A model generated the notes under the pieces. That model worked only from the letters and a program-made list of their open reading frames with translations, did not search any database and had not been told where the DNA came from. From assembly GCA_019787685.1 (NCBI GenBank), contig JAHNUO010000011.1:1736001-1800000 (forward strand): a stretch of DNA of 64,000 nt, written 5' to 3'. The translations under genes and the position numbers were made by a program. The DNA is from Chiua virens. Taxonomy: Eukaryota; Basidiomycota; Agaricomycetes; Boletales; Boletaceae. Positions within the stretch are counted from its first letter, which is position 1. The number at the start of each line of letters is the position of its first letter. Shown one piece after another: positions 12,543 to 23,150 of this stretch.

Positions 12543-13861
12543 ATGGCCGAGAACGAGCCAAACTCGGATTCACCGGACATTGTGTCCGCTTTGCTAAGTG
12601 AGTGTCAGCTCGATCGCTGGCCATGTGATTACCAACTGATCCCGCTCCTGAGTCTTGGCTACAATCTTTCATGTGACAGCTTTGACATCAACGTCGTTTC
12701 GACTCTGGTTTCGACACCATACCCGACGGCTCTGGTGGGATGATTTCTGGGCAGTTCTAGCACTTCTCGGCGACGTTGTCTGCATGGTGACGATGTGGAC
12801 CGGTGTTGCACCGTTTGACAACCCATACATAACATTTGAGGCTTTGTGTGAGCTAAACTCTTTGATCAAACTCACTTAACTTACCCTTTTCACGTCAGCT
12901 ACTCTGCCTCAGTCACGTCGCGCTCATATAGTATCCTTCTGGCTCAGTATGCTCACATATACGTGCTCAATATGGTTTGCTCGTATCTCCATCGTATGCT
13001 CGGTGGTCCGCATCGTTCCGCCGTCTCGATGTGTCAGTATAACAGCGTTTGGTGCTGGAGCAATATTTGTCTGCCTGTGGGGTTTCATGTTTACATCCAA
13101 GTCGGCTGTATGTGGTGTAGACACAACATGGTATCACGCCACGCCCACTGCGTGCCCGATTCCGTATTGGGTAGCCATATCGGAAGTCTGCAGTAAGTCT
13201 GTCGATATCTATGCGACAGAGTATCACTTACTTATTCGCTATGCTCCTCAGCCGACGCATTCTCAGATATAATTCTCGTGGCTCTCCCGCTTCGTTTGCT
13301 ATGGCGTGTGAAGTTGCCCTCAAACCAAAAAATCATGCTCCTTTCAGTTTTCTCCACAAGTATCTTGGTCAGCGTCGTCAGCGCGGTCCACACATCATAT
13401 CTCATCCCTAATATCACCTTTGTCGGAGGCCTCACAGCACAAATAGAGGTATGCACGCTGGTTTCTAACCTCACTCCCCGAGTCGCTGATGACGAAACTC
13501 AACATAAAAATAGGGTCCGGTCTCTCTCATCGTCTGTAATCTTCTCGTTATCGTTACCTTCGTTTATCGCGCGGTCAGAAACGGCAGAGACCTCACCGCG
13601 GGTCTCTCCGAAAAGAAATCTTGTAGTCGTCTCACCACCGTCGACCTCGACATTTCCGCCAGCTCTTATTTCGCCGGGACCCGTTCTGGATGTACAGGCA
13701 CAGGGTTCACTGGGACGAATATCTCGAGTTATGGGTTCATCGGCGACAGGAACATGACAACCGGCTCTGTCTCCGTCATCCCCACAGGGGGTGGGTCTAT
13801 GCTTCCGGCAGTCTCTGAGAATGGAGACACGAACCCACCATCGATTGCGGCGAGCTCATGA
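12543..13861 (+). CDS. Fungal 7TM integral membrane protein (rhodopsin domain)
   Basis: This is a plasma-membrane type seven-helix protein of the fungal rhodopsin-domain family, usually uncharacterised. ATG 12543 starts MAENEPNSDSPDIVSALL. After an 82-nt intron (12598-12679) the frame runs into RLWWDDFWAVLALLGDVVCM, the family's RxWWDD motif. Further exons give YTCSIWFARISIVCSVVRI, then VALPLRLLWRVKLPSNQKIM, the conserved loop, and SLIVCNLLVIVTFVYRAVRN. Exons 13267-13448 and 13514-13861 are exactly in phase, and the stop is at 13859-13861. The join between about 12850 and 12948 was not resolved: the frame near 12855 ends at a GTGAGC donor, and acceptors at 12898 or 12947 are possible. The C-tail is Ser/Gly/Thr-rich. 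Confidence 0.85.
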
Positions 13862-15597
13862 TTCCAGGCGTCCGTTTCCCACTACACGATATTCAGCTCC
13901 TCGGGGTCGGAGAAAGGAGTGTTTTTATAACTGATGTTGCCCATTGTTCCCGACCTTTCGCCCGTCATTTTTATCTGATGAGATAGTTGTACACCTTTTT
14001 ATCTCAGCATTAGAGTTATTCATCATTCGCGGTTCTTTTTCCGTCATCTCCCTTTCTGTAACATGATATCGTCAATGTATTTCAGTCTGTATTCAGTATT
14101 TTCTTTCTCTCGTTCCTTTTTGTTGTCGACTGTTTTATCACTGAAGATTATAGAACACCGGATCCGGTACGTTTCGATGACCAACCGTACTACCCTATGC
14201 TTACATGGATCATTGACAACTTCGCTCACATCTCCCTGTGCTAGGAATTAATATAATCATGTTTCCAGGCGCACGCATCTTGTCCATCTGCTCGGACCCT
14301 TCATGTCTCAGATTAGGAACCCGTGTCTCGGCGTGGAGTCTTTTACCGCTTGGGAAGGATCCGAGGGTCGAAAATAAAACACGCGTCGAATCCCCGTCAT
14401 GTGCGATCCGGTGTTACCATCGTTCACGTTTTCCCCTCGCGCGTTTCGGTCCGAACGACGGTGCCACGGACAGGGGTAACTACGATGCATTTATCTTCTC
14501 ATCCAAGTTTTTTTAGTGGCGCGCGTACCACTCGAAATAATATCCTCCCGTTTATCTTTGTTCGCAGGTGGCGCACATGGACGTTGGGACCGATGGTCCG
14601 AGTGTCGGACTCACACGGTAAGTTTAGGGCTTACTTCCGGGTCCTCGATGTTGGCACGTGGCGTAGCAACAGCTGGCTACACAAGTGGTCGACCTGTCGT
14701 CCAACTTTGCCTGATCTACCACCACTGCAGCTCTACATCCCAAGAGTATGCTGTCTCAGCTGGCAGCTCATCGTATGTCCGCCGCATATTCATCTGGCGT
14801 GCAGTGCAAGAGTCGCCGCTCAAGCTGCGTGATGACGCCGTACAGCCTGACCAGGCACCTCGGAGTGTAAAGTCAAATTCACCTCGGTACCGGCTCGTCG
14901 CCGAGTTTGGATTGTGCTGAGTGAGCCGAAGCGCAGTCCTGATCCGAGTCAGATAACCGGCGTGTCCTCTTTTTCATGTCCAACACATTCTAAAAAAGAT
15001 CCAAAATGAGAACACCGCAGCGTTAATGGTGCCACCGAGGAGAAACATGTATTCCCGGCACTCCTCTGGTTTGTGCCTGGAGTCAGGTGTCTGGTAAGCG
15101 TGTTATTTCGCATCCGATCATGACCGACTTTGATCTTGGTTGTATGTGCTTTCATAAACGCTGGATCACTCTAGGCTTTCCAAACCCCGTTTGCCAGAGG
15201 CAACTATCAGGAAGGTGCTTACACTTGCACATAGCCCACGGGTACCCAACCACTCGATTCTTGTGACAGTTTGGACAGCCTACGCTTGAGCGCTGCCGCG
15301 GCACACCCATCCGATGCAGGTAATCGGCAATCTATCGCCGAAGCGCCTCGGTCGCGACGTTGTCCATTCTCCAAGATATGCACTTGGCGTCATCAAGCCT
15401 CCGTCCACAAGAGCGCGATGCGTCAGCGCACGAAACGCCACCGTTGGTAAGGAATCGCCCATGTAGAACAGCCGTCATCGTTCATAGCCTGCGTCTCGTT
15501 CGAGCCCATATAAACGTCGACCGGAGCGGTATACGTCTACCATCTACCATCTACCCACACGAGACAATACTTGCGCAGTTTGACCTTATCTCGAAAT
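13862..15597. other. Intergenic region with a weak exon-like stretch
   Basis: This holds no gene I can support. Around 14560-14710 on the plus strand an acceptor, a GTAAGT donor (about 14620) and a further CAG acceptor frame an exon-like piece encoding GTDGPSVGLTR and then QLATQVVDLSSNFA before a stop. It may be a gene remnant. A TATA-like TATAAA at about 15510 precedes the small secreted protein gene. Confidence 0.35.
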
Positions 15598-15795
15598 ATG
15601 CGTGCTGCGATCGCCATCTTTTCCGTGCTTGCTCTCTTCTCTGCTCACGTGCTTGCCAACACTCCTCTCTCGGTTAACCCGGGAGGACCTATCGAGACGG
15701 TGACGACCAACCCTGGGGGTCTAATCATCACGCAGACGTCCCACGCCGTTAAATTTGTGCCAACCACAAATCTAGCATCCCCCACTGAGTTGTGA
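15598..15795 (+). CDS. Putative small secreted protein
   Basis: This is a 65-residue open frame starting MRAAIAIFSVLALFSAHVLA, a textbook signal peptide with an AxA-type cleavage site, followed by a Pro/Gly/Thr-rich mature part with repeated NPGG motifs and no cysteines. A TATA-like TATAAA lies about 90 bp upstream. A second open stretch follows at 15893-15970 after a GTAAGT donor and CACAG acceptor, but its phase would meet a stop, so it is not joined here. No family is recognised. It could also be the first exon of a longer secreted protein. Confidence 0.5.
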   Translation: MRAAIAIFSVLALFSAHVLANTPLSVNPGGPIETVTTNPGGLIITQTSHAVKFVPTTNLASPTEL

Positions 15796-16430
15796 GGGAC
15801 GCTTTCAGCTTGATCTTGGGGACACGAGTAAGTGCTTGTGCACTTGCATCTGGACGTTGCATGTTTATCAATTGCACAGTGATGTGGTTTGTTGAGACGA
15901 GGATCGATTATGTCGATGGTGCCTTGATGATCAAAGGTTACGATACTGTGGTCACAGAGGAGAGGTCGTAGTTTGGCAAGGGATCATTTTATCTGTATCA
16001 CACACCTAATGACTGCGTGATTTTATTGTACACACGCGACTTTTTATTGTATGGTTTACTGCTTGGCAGGATTATGGATTATGGATTATGCTTGTCGAAA
16101 TAGGTCATCATTGAGTCAAGTTGCATGATCCGCCAGGGATCATATTTTCAGATTGACAAGGCAATAGATTGAATGATAGGTACACAAAATAGTGGGATGA
16201 TATTCAAACCCTGGAGCAGTGCCAATGCCCAGAAAATAATTATAAGGACAATAATGGAAGAATGTACCAATGAATGATGGTAGTACCTAAGTTTTCTAAC
16301 CGAGTAATATCCCCAAGACCACCAGGGATTTCAAGAATCCGGGGTATACTATGCATACACGATGATAACCTATTCAATGAGATAAGCCTATAAACCAATG
16401 CCAAATGTGATCCGAACAAATGCTCTCTCA
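15796..16430. other. Intergenic region with a 7-bp tandem repeat
   Basis: Convergent spacer. ATTATGG is repeated almost three times at 16071-16090. I see no gene apart from the possible downstream exon noted for the secreted protein. Confidence 0.4.
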
Positions 16431-17855
16431 TCAAACCTCCTCTTCGTCTGCAAATGGATCCCAGTCAAATGGCTTGTCTGGAAATATGTGATGTCTTTTG
16501 ACGCCGTCTTGATCGTCGTTCGCGAGCTCATCTTCTTCCTCGTCAGCCAAACCGGCCTCTTTCATACCTTCTTTCGTCAACCTTAAGAGTCGTTTTCGTT
16601 CATAATCGATTCGTCGCCGCGTGGATGGTTCGGTAGGGAATGGCGTAACCGGATTTGAAGATATGGTGAATGGGGAAGATGAAAGCTCGTAAAGTGGTAG
16701 CGTCGCAGACGACTTTTGTGGGATAATATCAGGACGAGTCCAGTGGCTGTGTCATGATAGGGCACATACTATATCGGGATCTAGCTCGCCTTCAGGATCT
16801 TCTTCGTCGACCTCGTTGCCTCGTGTCGCACGTTCTTTTTCTTCTTCAGCTTTCAGATACCTCTCGAATGCACCAATTCTATTCCACCGCAAGGTTTCAA
16901 CGGAACCCATGCGAAGCGTTCCTTCTGGATTGGACAACGAAATGGAGCCACTCGACTGGAATAAGAACGGTATGTTGCCGACGCCCTTGCGACCTTGGAT
17001 CTTTTTCGTGTTCACTGTAATATGTATTTTTATTTCTGCATTGTGGTGCTGGCGTATGTCGGTTATCCTGTTTTCGACTCAAAACCAGTTACTCACATAG
17101 ACTACACCCCTCGCGAGGTCACCCCCTTTCGGCCAGACTTTGGAGAGAGTAAAGTCTTCTTCCGCTTCCCACTTCCAGTCATTACCCTTGGCGTCGTCTT
17201 CGAGCCAGAGACTCTCTTCCGAGTCGTTTCCAGGATAGTGATAAGGGTCGCGTATCGTCGACGCCTTGACCCACGTCTGCGCCTCTTTGATCTGTCCCGC
17301 TGAGCCCATCTTGATTTTCCGCTGTACTTCGAAGAGATGACCGACCGGAACTGCTGATCCGACCTGCTTCCCCTTGCTTGATGACGAAGTACTCGACGCG
17401 CGGCGAGATGACCGCCGCAGGATATATGGCTCGACGATCTCGGCATCCGTGGCGGGATCGAATATGTAGTGGATGAGTTTACGCAGGTGGGCGAGGGTAT
17501 GGTTGAGTGGGACTTGAACGATGCGATATACTCCGTCTCTGTCGATATCTCGACCGTCGACGCGGGGATGGATAAACTGGAACCGGAGGGGAAGATGTTT
17601 CGAGAAAGAGGTTGGGCGGGGAAGGGTGGTACTGAGGGTCAGGCGACGGATGCGTCCAAAGGGGTTGGTAGGTGAGTCTGCGGGCACTCTCCAGTTGTAC
17701 GAGGCTGGCGTGCATGGTGTAGCGAAAGCAGAGGACGACGAGGGGATCGGGGATGATGGTGGTAGTGAACCTGCTAGTTGGCGTCTTTTGGGACCGCGGG
17801 GCGATGTGTAGGAGATAACGCTGGTCGAATCTGCACGGGGACGTTTTGTGGCCAT
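16431..17855 (-). CDS. PRiA4_ORF3-domain protein
   Basis: This is a basidiomycete protein with the plasmid pRiA4b ORF3-like fold. Its biochemical role is not established. Exons 17855-17093, 17014-16770 and 16712-16431 are in phase and give 429 aa. A basic, Ser/Pro-rich N-terminus (residues 1-70, with GPKRRQL) precedes the domain core: LPLRFQFIHPRVDG, YRIVQVPLNHTLAHLRKLIH, YIFDPATDAEIVEPYIL, GHLFEVQRKIK, DWKWEAEEDFTLSKVWP. The C-terminal part is acidic and ends FDWDPFADEEEV. The second intron is only 57 nt. The first uses a GTAACT donor; a GTGAGT four bases upstream would put a stop in frame, so the choice rests on phase. The order of segments matches family proteins. Confidence 0.9.
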
Positions 17856-18514
17856 CTCAGTTGGACTTGAACGTGTTTGCTTTTTGGATGCGCGCTAGTT
17901 ACGAAAAAGTGTTGCTCAACAACGCGTAATATCACCGCGATCACATGACTATCACATGATCGCGCACAAGAATTTTCGAGGCGCGATGACTCCGCCGATG
18001 AGCCTACGTGTCTTGCTTCAAGTTAGGCTTCATATATAGAACAATTCACTGAGATCTGAAGTATGCCCATTTGTCAAGTCAGCTTCCCTTCTTTATGGGC
18101 AATTTAAAGACAAATTACCCAACAGGATCATATAGTCACTGGCTAGTACCTTGCCTCGTCATAATTAATCGAGACTCAATTATCACAACAACTACATGCT
18201 CTAAGGGTTATATAGTCCTATCTAACAGACTTTGAAAAGCCTTCAAGTGGTACACGCGTGTGATAGATTGGAGAAATAGAGCAACGTCCAAACACTGGCA
18301 GTGATTGGAGTATAATAACGATGGACACCGTACAGCAATAATTTGCATTAATATTGTTTGTCAGCATCGAAAAGCGGAGTCACTATTGTATGTTTTCTTT
18401 ACCTTGATATTTGTAAGTAATATGGTGAGCTTCCATACGATGAAGTGATTTGACGTTGTATTATTTTGGGAATTTTACTCCTCATCGTACAGAAACGAGG
18501 ATGATTAATCCGAT
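17856..18514. other. Intergenic region
   Basis: This lies between the PRiA4_ORF3 start and the kinase stop, both on the minus strand. It is AT-rich from 18000 on and contains no gene I can support. Confidence 0.4.
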
Positions 18515-19780
18515 CTACAAACCAACGGAACCTCGGACCATATCAACGACGTCAAGGGCATTATTCATGATGCGCTCTATCGACCCTTCTTCCCTTGCCG
18601 GCCGAAGTCTTGTCCACCGCGGAGGTATCGAGGGAGACAGTTTCAGACTGTTCCATAGAGTCAATGTATCGTGTGAGCTTGGACGATCATCTGGATTGGG
18701 TTTCGTCATCAATCGGGCCAAATCGCTCAAAGCTTCCAATCCTTTAAACTCCTACTGGAATACTTAAGGCCCGAGAAGGAGTAAATGACATTGACAGGAA
18801 ACGCACATCCACGATCTTTGTTTGATAGACACGCCCCAAATAATACACGTCTAGTTTGAACGGGTCATAGGGTAAACCGGATATCTGCTCTGGGGCTTGT
18901 GTTCGGCCACATCGCCCAGTCACCAAGCGTTCATGTTGTTCAGGATCGAACTCTGCTGAGAGACCAAAATCGATAAAGTAATACTCGATCTCGGCTTCAG
19001 AACGCTTGCGACTTGGGGGGAGATCGCCACCATCGCGAGCTCGCCAATGATCCATGGGATGCCAACCGTCTTTATAGAGATTCGAGCCATCCATGAGAAT
19101 ATTTTCGGCGGCACAATCGCTACATTCTTCGCTGTCAATCCATAACAAGAGTGCGAAAGCTACTTACCGATGCGTCACATGTTGTTCGTGGATATAAACA
19201 AGACCCTGGGATGATAATCAACGAGAGCTGAAACAAAAGTAACATACACTGACCTCCAGGGTTTGATCCACGAAATCGACAAGTTCCCCGAATGAGGTGA
19301 AGGTTGGTTTATTGAATGGCCGAAGAACGGGCATGACGATGTACTGAAACCATGGATCATGGTCATCAGAAAAGACAGAAAGAACGGGAATACAGTGGTT
19401 CCTTCCGTCATTGCGGCTGTCGGGTGATCCTAGACGCGAGGCAATCCTTACTTCGTGAGGGTGAGTTCTCAAGTCCACCCGTTTGATGAACACGCTCTTT
19501 CCGCCCTTTCCTTCCTGTGTGGCATCGAGAAGGGCGCCTTTCTAGTGTGGACTCGGATAAGTAAGGGATAAATTGGTGTGAGGAGACAACCGACCCACTG
19601 GATTATACTGTCTTCGAATCGATCAGGGAAGGGGTCTGCGCTAAACTTCCAGGATGCTTCCCAATTTGGGTGGTAACGAGGCCGAAGTGTATAGCCTTTA
19701 CTTTTGAAGAAGTGGTACCTATCCCGCCAAAAACATTCCCTGTTTTCCAGCCTGTCGGGGGCATACTCAAAAGTGGCCAT
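18515..19780 (-). CDS. Protein kinase-like protein (basidiomycete FunK-like)
   Basis: This is a eukaryotic-type kinase fold. Five exons, 19780-19595, 19541-19254, 19205-19168, 19119-18807 and 18751-18515, are exactly in phase (353 aa). The N-terminus, CFWRDRYHFFKSKGYTLRPR, is the pre-kinase signature of this group. VFIKRVDLR provides the beta-3 lysine. The catalytic loop is rebuilt across an intron as HRDCAAENIL, a normal HRD with the expected Asn. The magnesium motif is IDFGLSAEF, followed by APEQISG and LDVYYLGRV. The alpha-I region reads MTKPNPDDRPSSHDTL. A 38-nt exon encodes GLVYIHEQHVTHR. The residues needed for catalysis look present, though the G-loop is poorly defined. It is divergent from the next gene with a 214-bp shared upstream region. 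Confidence 0.88.
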
Positions 19781-19994
19781 GAAAGTGAGGATAAGATTCA
19801 AGGTGGTTCTTTGTCACGGGGCACTGCCACCTTGACGATCCCAGTTTGGGCAGAGGCTGTTACTACAGCACGAATTTCGCTTGCATCAGCCTCGAGGTGA
19901 CGGCGTGCTCCATGTTGAATTTTTATTTAAAGTCCTGTATGCACCACGATGCTCCCCAACTCCATCAACGAAGCACGACACTTGAAGGCCGGTA

Positions 19995-20791
19995 ATGAAC
20001 AGCACGTTTTCCTGTTTCGCCAGCATTTTCGGATTCATTGCGACTATCATCTCCCTATTCGCGTTCGTCCTTCAAATATGTCGGTCTCGCCTCCCTAGCA
20101 ATAAGATCAGGACATTGGATTTACTCCTGGAGGAAACCGAGACTCTCGTCAAGACAGCTAAGAATGATTGTCGTCTGAAAGAACCATTCGTGGAGGAGAT
20201 TGAACACCATCTCTCAATGTAAGCCATTCTTCTTATTGTCTTACGACTTCGTAGTGATGCTCAGTAGACTGCGGGCGCGAACATTTGCATTGCGGCCCAG
20301 TGCATACGGCGCAACCACCTTACACAAAGACTATGCTGAATGGCGAAAAGGTACCTCATCAGCAATTGGGAGAACCTACGATTCCCTCATCGAGCTTAAA
20401 GCTCAAGTCGCTGTGAGCCTCTCTACTTACATAGTTTGATTTAGGATTCTGACATAAATGTCCTCTATCAGACATCCAGTGAAGAGGGCTTTGCTGACCT
20501 GGAGATGGATTCAGATTTCCATGCGACTTCCGCTGCGACTCCGTCCCTGGACGCAAACCAGAACCAGAATGCCGCACCACGCCATTACCATCCATTTAGG
20601 TTCTTAACTCGCATCCTTTTCTCCCGATCAGTGAAGGAAGAAGATTTGACGACCCACAGCGTGACTCTGGATGCAGTGAGTTGATCGAAATTTTTGATAG
20701 ATGTATATACATACTCACTCGATAGATACTGATGGTATAGATCCCAAGCCGGGTGGTGGGTGACTCGGACGTACGAACAGCTGAGGTTTAA
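19995..20791 (+). CDS. Single-pass membrane protein of unknown function
   Basis: Not recognised as a named family. Four in-phase exons, 19995-20218, 20265-20412, 20472-20675 and 20741-20791, give 208 aa. Residues 6-30 form one strong hydrophobic helix (FGFIATIISLFAFVLQICRS), then a charged, probably helical stretch (LDLLLEETETLVKTAKNDCR), a middle with DYAEWRKGTSSAIGRTYDSL, and a Ser/Thr/Asp-rich tail. A TATA-like TTTTATTTAAA sits near 19921. The layout resembles fungal N-terminally anchored signalling proteins, but I have no motif for a function. Confidence 0.68.
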
Positions 20792-21877
20792 TACGCAACA
20801 TCAACTATCCATACGTCAGTCACCCTCATGCCTGGAGCTTGAGTGTTGTAGATTCCAGAGATTGTGAACGATGTAATCACTCACATGTTGCCACTTAAGT
20901 GTACTCCGATGGACATTTCGGAAACATATTTATACACCATATCCATTCCTGTATAAATGCTGTGTACAATGCCCCCATGACTGCTTTGTACGTCTCATAT
21001 CTAAATGCATTCATTATACATGGATCCGTGCCAGTGAACGCCAATAATTTGCGCTGAGAACGTGGGTTACAATTCGTGAGAGCTTGTAATCATCTCGAGC
21101 TTTCAACCCATGGACAAGATTTACGTCTGGTATAAGTGTCCGAGTGGCCAAATCGACAATCGTCATGAAAGGGAACGTTCGTCGTTGAAGACGGACGGTG
21201 CGCGTGAGTTCTAAGGCGTGACTAGCCAAATCGAGAAAGCGTGAGAGAGGAGGGAAAACCGGGACGTCAGATCCCGTCGATTTTATGTGATCTCGTTCGA
21301 TGATGTGCTAGAAGTACAGGGGAACTTATATACTACTGAGGGAGTGGCTCGGGAACTATGTATGACGTAGATAGAGACAAAGGAAGTGACAAAGGAAGTG
21401 GCATAGTGAAAAGGTAAGGGTGGCATAATGATGTAGAACAAAGGAAAGAAACGTGTCTATGATTCTATGATGTAGGTGGCGGGCGTGCGGGCGACTCAAT
21501 CGAGAATTGAGACCAGTGTGACTTGATGGAAGGAACCGAGACCGTTCGGACCGTGAACGCGAAGCATTCCTTACAGTTATCCTGAGTTCAATCGGAGCGA
21601 CTCAGTGAGTGTTGAACTCATTATACCACCATTCCTTGTCGCATTACCTAACCTCACCCTCCACCACATCGTCCGTCGACTTTAGTGTTCTGGGTGTCTT
21701 CGTCAGGATCCTAATTACCTTATACTTCTAAGGGTGCTTCCCATGTCATAACCGTACGATTTGAGGACTCAATATAGCGTTATATGATGCTCCCGAGGAT
21801 TTCCCGTGAGGAATATATACACAATATGGTATTAAAAATGGTAGTGCAATACGCGCTGTCGTGAGGAGATCGTGCGG
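20792..21877. other. Intergenic region with a possible small gene
   Basis: On the minus strand a TATATAAG box (plus 21325-21332) precedes an open frame that ends at 21014. From the first in-frame Met at 21166 it would encode about 50 residues beginning MTIVDLATRTLIPDV. It may be a short gene or an exon; no homolog is recognised. The rest appears non-coding. Confidence 0.3.
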
Positions 21878-22651
21878 TCAACTAGAAACATGTATCAGTT
21901 CATAATCGTCAATCTCTATCAGGCCTTCTCGATCATTCCCTCTCTGCTCTCCCGACTCTCTCCCACCTCGCCTAGTCGCCCCCGCTGCCCACAAATCATA
22001 CACAAAGGTCAACAAATAAAGCGTAAACCCAAACGCAATCGACCATTCAATAACGCCGCCGACGTTGGCCGCAGGGAAAATCGTCGCCCCAAAGACAATT
22101 GCCAGCACCACTAACGTCAATCCGATCACCGCCTTGGCTATATATGCCCTTTTCAGCTTTTCAACCTCCGGGTAGTCCTCCGAGAGCCACCGGTACTCGA
22201 TCACGGTGAAGATGGCAGAGAGGGCCACGCCGACCAAGAAGACGAGGAGGAAGCATAGATGGGGGGTTGGATAACGACCGGTGTCGAACCCGGACAGGAG
22301 GCCGAGACCGCACATGGCGATGAATGCGCCAGTGATGGCCAGTCTGGCGAAGATGCGTTCCCATACATGGAACTCGGGAGTAAGCCTGCCTGCCTGACGG
22401 AGACCACGCTCAATGATAAGCGTGAGCAAGAGACCAACACCGGTGATACAACATCCAGCGACGAAGAGAGGTTTTAGGAAGGATGCACCGACGTCGGAGA
22501 TGTAGACGACCTCGACTTGAGTGGACACATATCTAGGGCGTCCGGATATAAGCCAGGTCAGTAGCATTGCGAGAAGCATAGAAAACCATATGAAGGCAGA
22601 AAGTAGCGGGACCATCACAAAATAGCGAGGCTGTAAGTTCAGAAAGGACAT
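21878..22651 (-). CDS. Frag1/DRAM/Sfk1 family membrane protein
   Basis: Intronless, 257 aa, with six hydrophobic segments. This is the Frag1/DRAM/Sfk1 family. Sfk1 works with plasma-membrane lipid signalling in yeast and DRAM in autophagy of animals; the role here is inferred from family only. Landmarks: the N-terminal helix YFVMVPLLSAFIWFSMLLAM, a charged first lumenal loop with VYISDVGASF, the basic cytosolic loop LRQAGRLTPEF, FDTGRYPTPHLCFLLVF, and last helices WSIAFGFTLYLLTFVYDLWA. A decayed copy lies at about 26.1-26.7 kb. Confidence 0.9.
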   Translation of the reverse strand: MSFLNLQPRYFVMVPLLSAFIWFSMLLAMLLTWLISGRPRYVSTQVEVVYISDVGASFLKPLFVAGCCITGVGLLLTLIIERGLRQAGRLTPEFHVWERIFARLAITGAFIAMCGLGLLSGFDTGRYPTPHLCFLLVFLVGVALSAIFTVIEYRWLSEDYPEVEKLKRAYIAKAVIGLTLVVLAIVFGATIFPAANVGGVIEWSIAFGFTLYLLTFVYDLWAAGATRRGGRESGEQRGNDREGLIEIDDYELIHVSS

Positions 22652-23150
22652 CGTGGTGCGAAGACACGAAGGGTGCTGACAAGTAGCTTCCTTCAGATCC
22701 TGGCCTTATACATGGAAAACGTGGACAAATCCTGTGGAGTGAGCATGTTTCCCATTTCTACAAAGATGGGGTAATGAAACCCTGACGATCATATATATCG
22801 TTACGACCTCCGTGGTGTCGCTAAACTTTATGCGGTGCTGGGAGCCCAGAAGACAGACCAAAGATGTTCGTACTCTCGAACTAGACGTTTTAGGGAATGC
22901 CCGACGCAGTGCTGCTGCATTGATGTGGACTAATAATCCCTCGCACAAATTGTTTTATCTGAAACAAGCTGGCCATCACCATTATCGAAGCTTGGCAAAG
23001 AGGTGTGTTTCCATAGAAATGCTTGGCAGCGCTTCCATGAAAATACGACGGCATCTGCGCGGTTGTTTAGAAAATCACGCCCACGTTCGTTCGGCGCAAC
23101 GTGAAAACCCACCGTATATGATACATATCTACTTACTACTTCGGGGGAGT
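22652..23150. other. Intergenic region
   Basis: This lies between the Sfk1 start and the RUS stop, both on the minus strand. Open frames here on the plus strand overlap the 3' region of the RUS gene and have no motif. No further gene is seen. Confidence 0.4.

Noticed and set aside
17102..17446. Basic minus-strand frame inside the PRiA4_ORF3 gene
   Set aside because: It overlaps the confirmed coding frame and is an off-frame reading of it.
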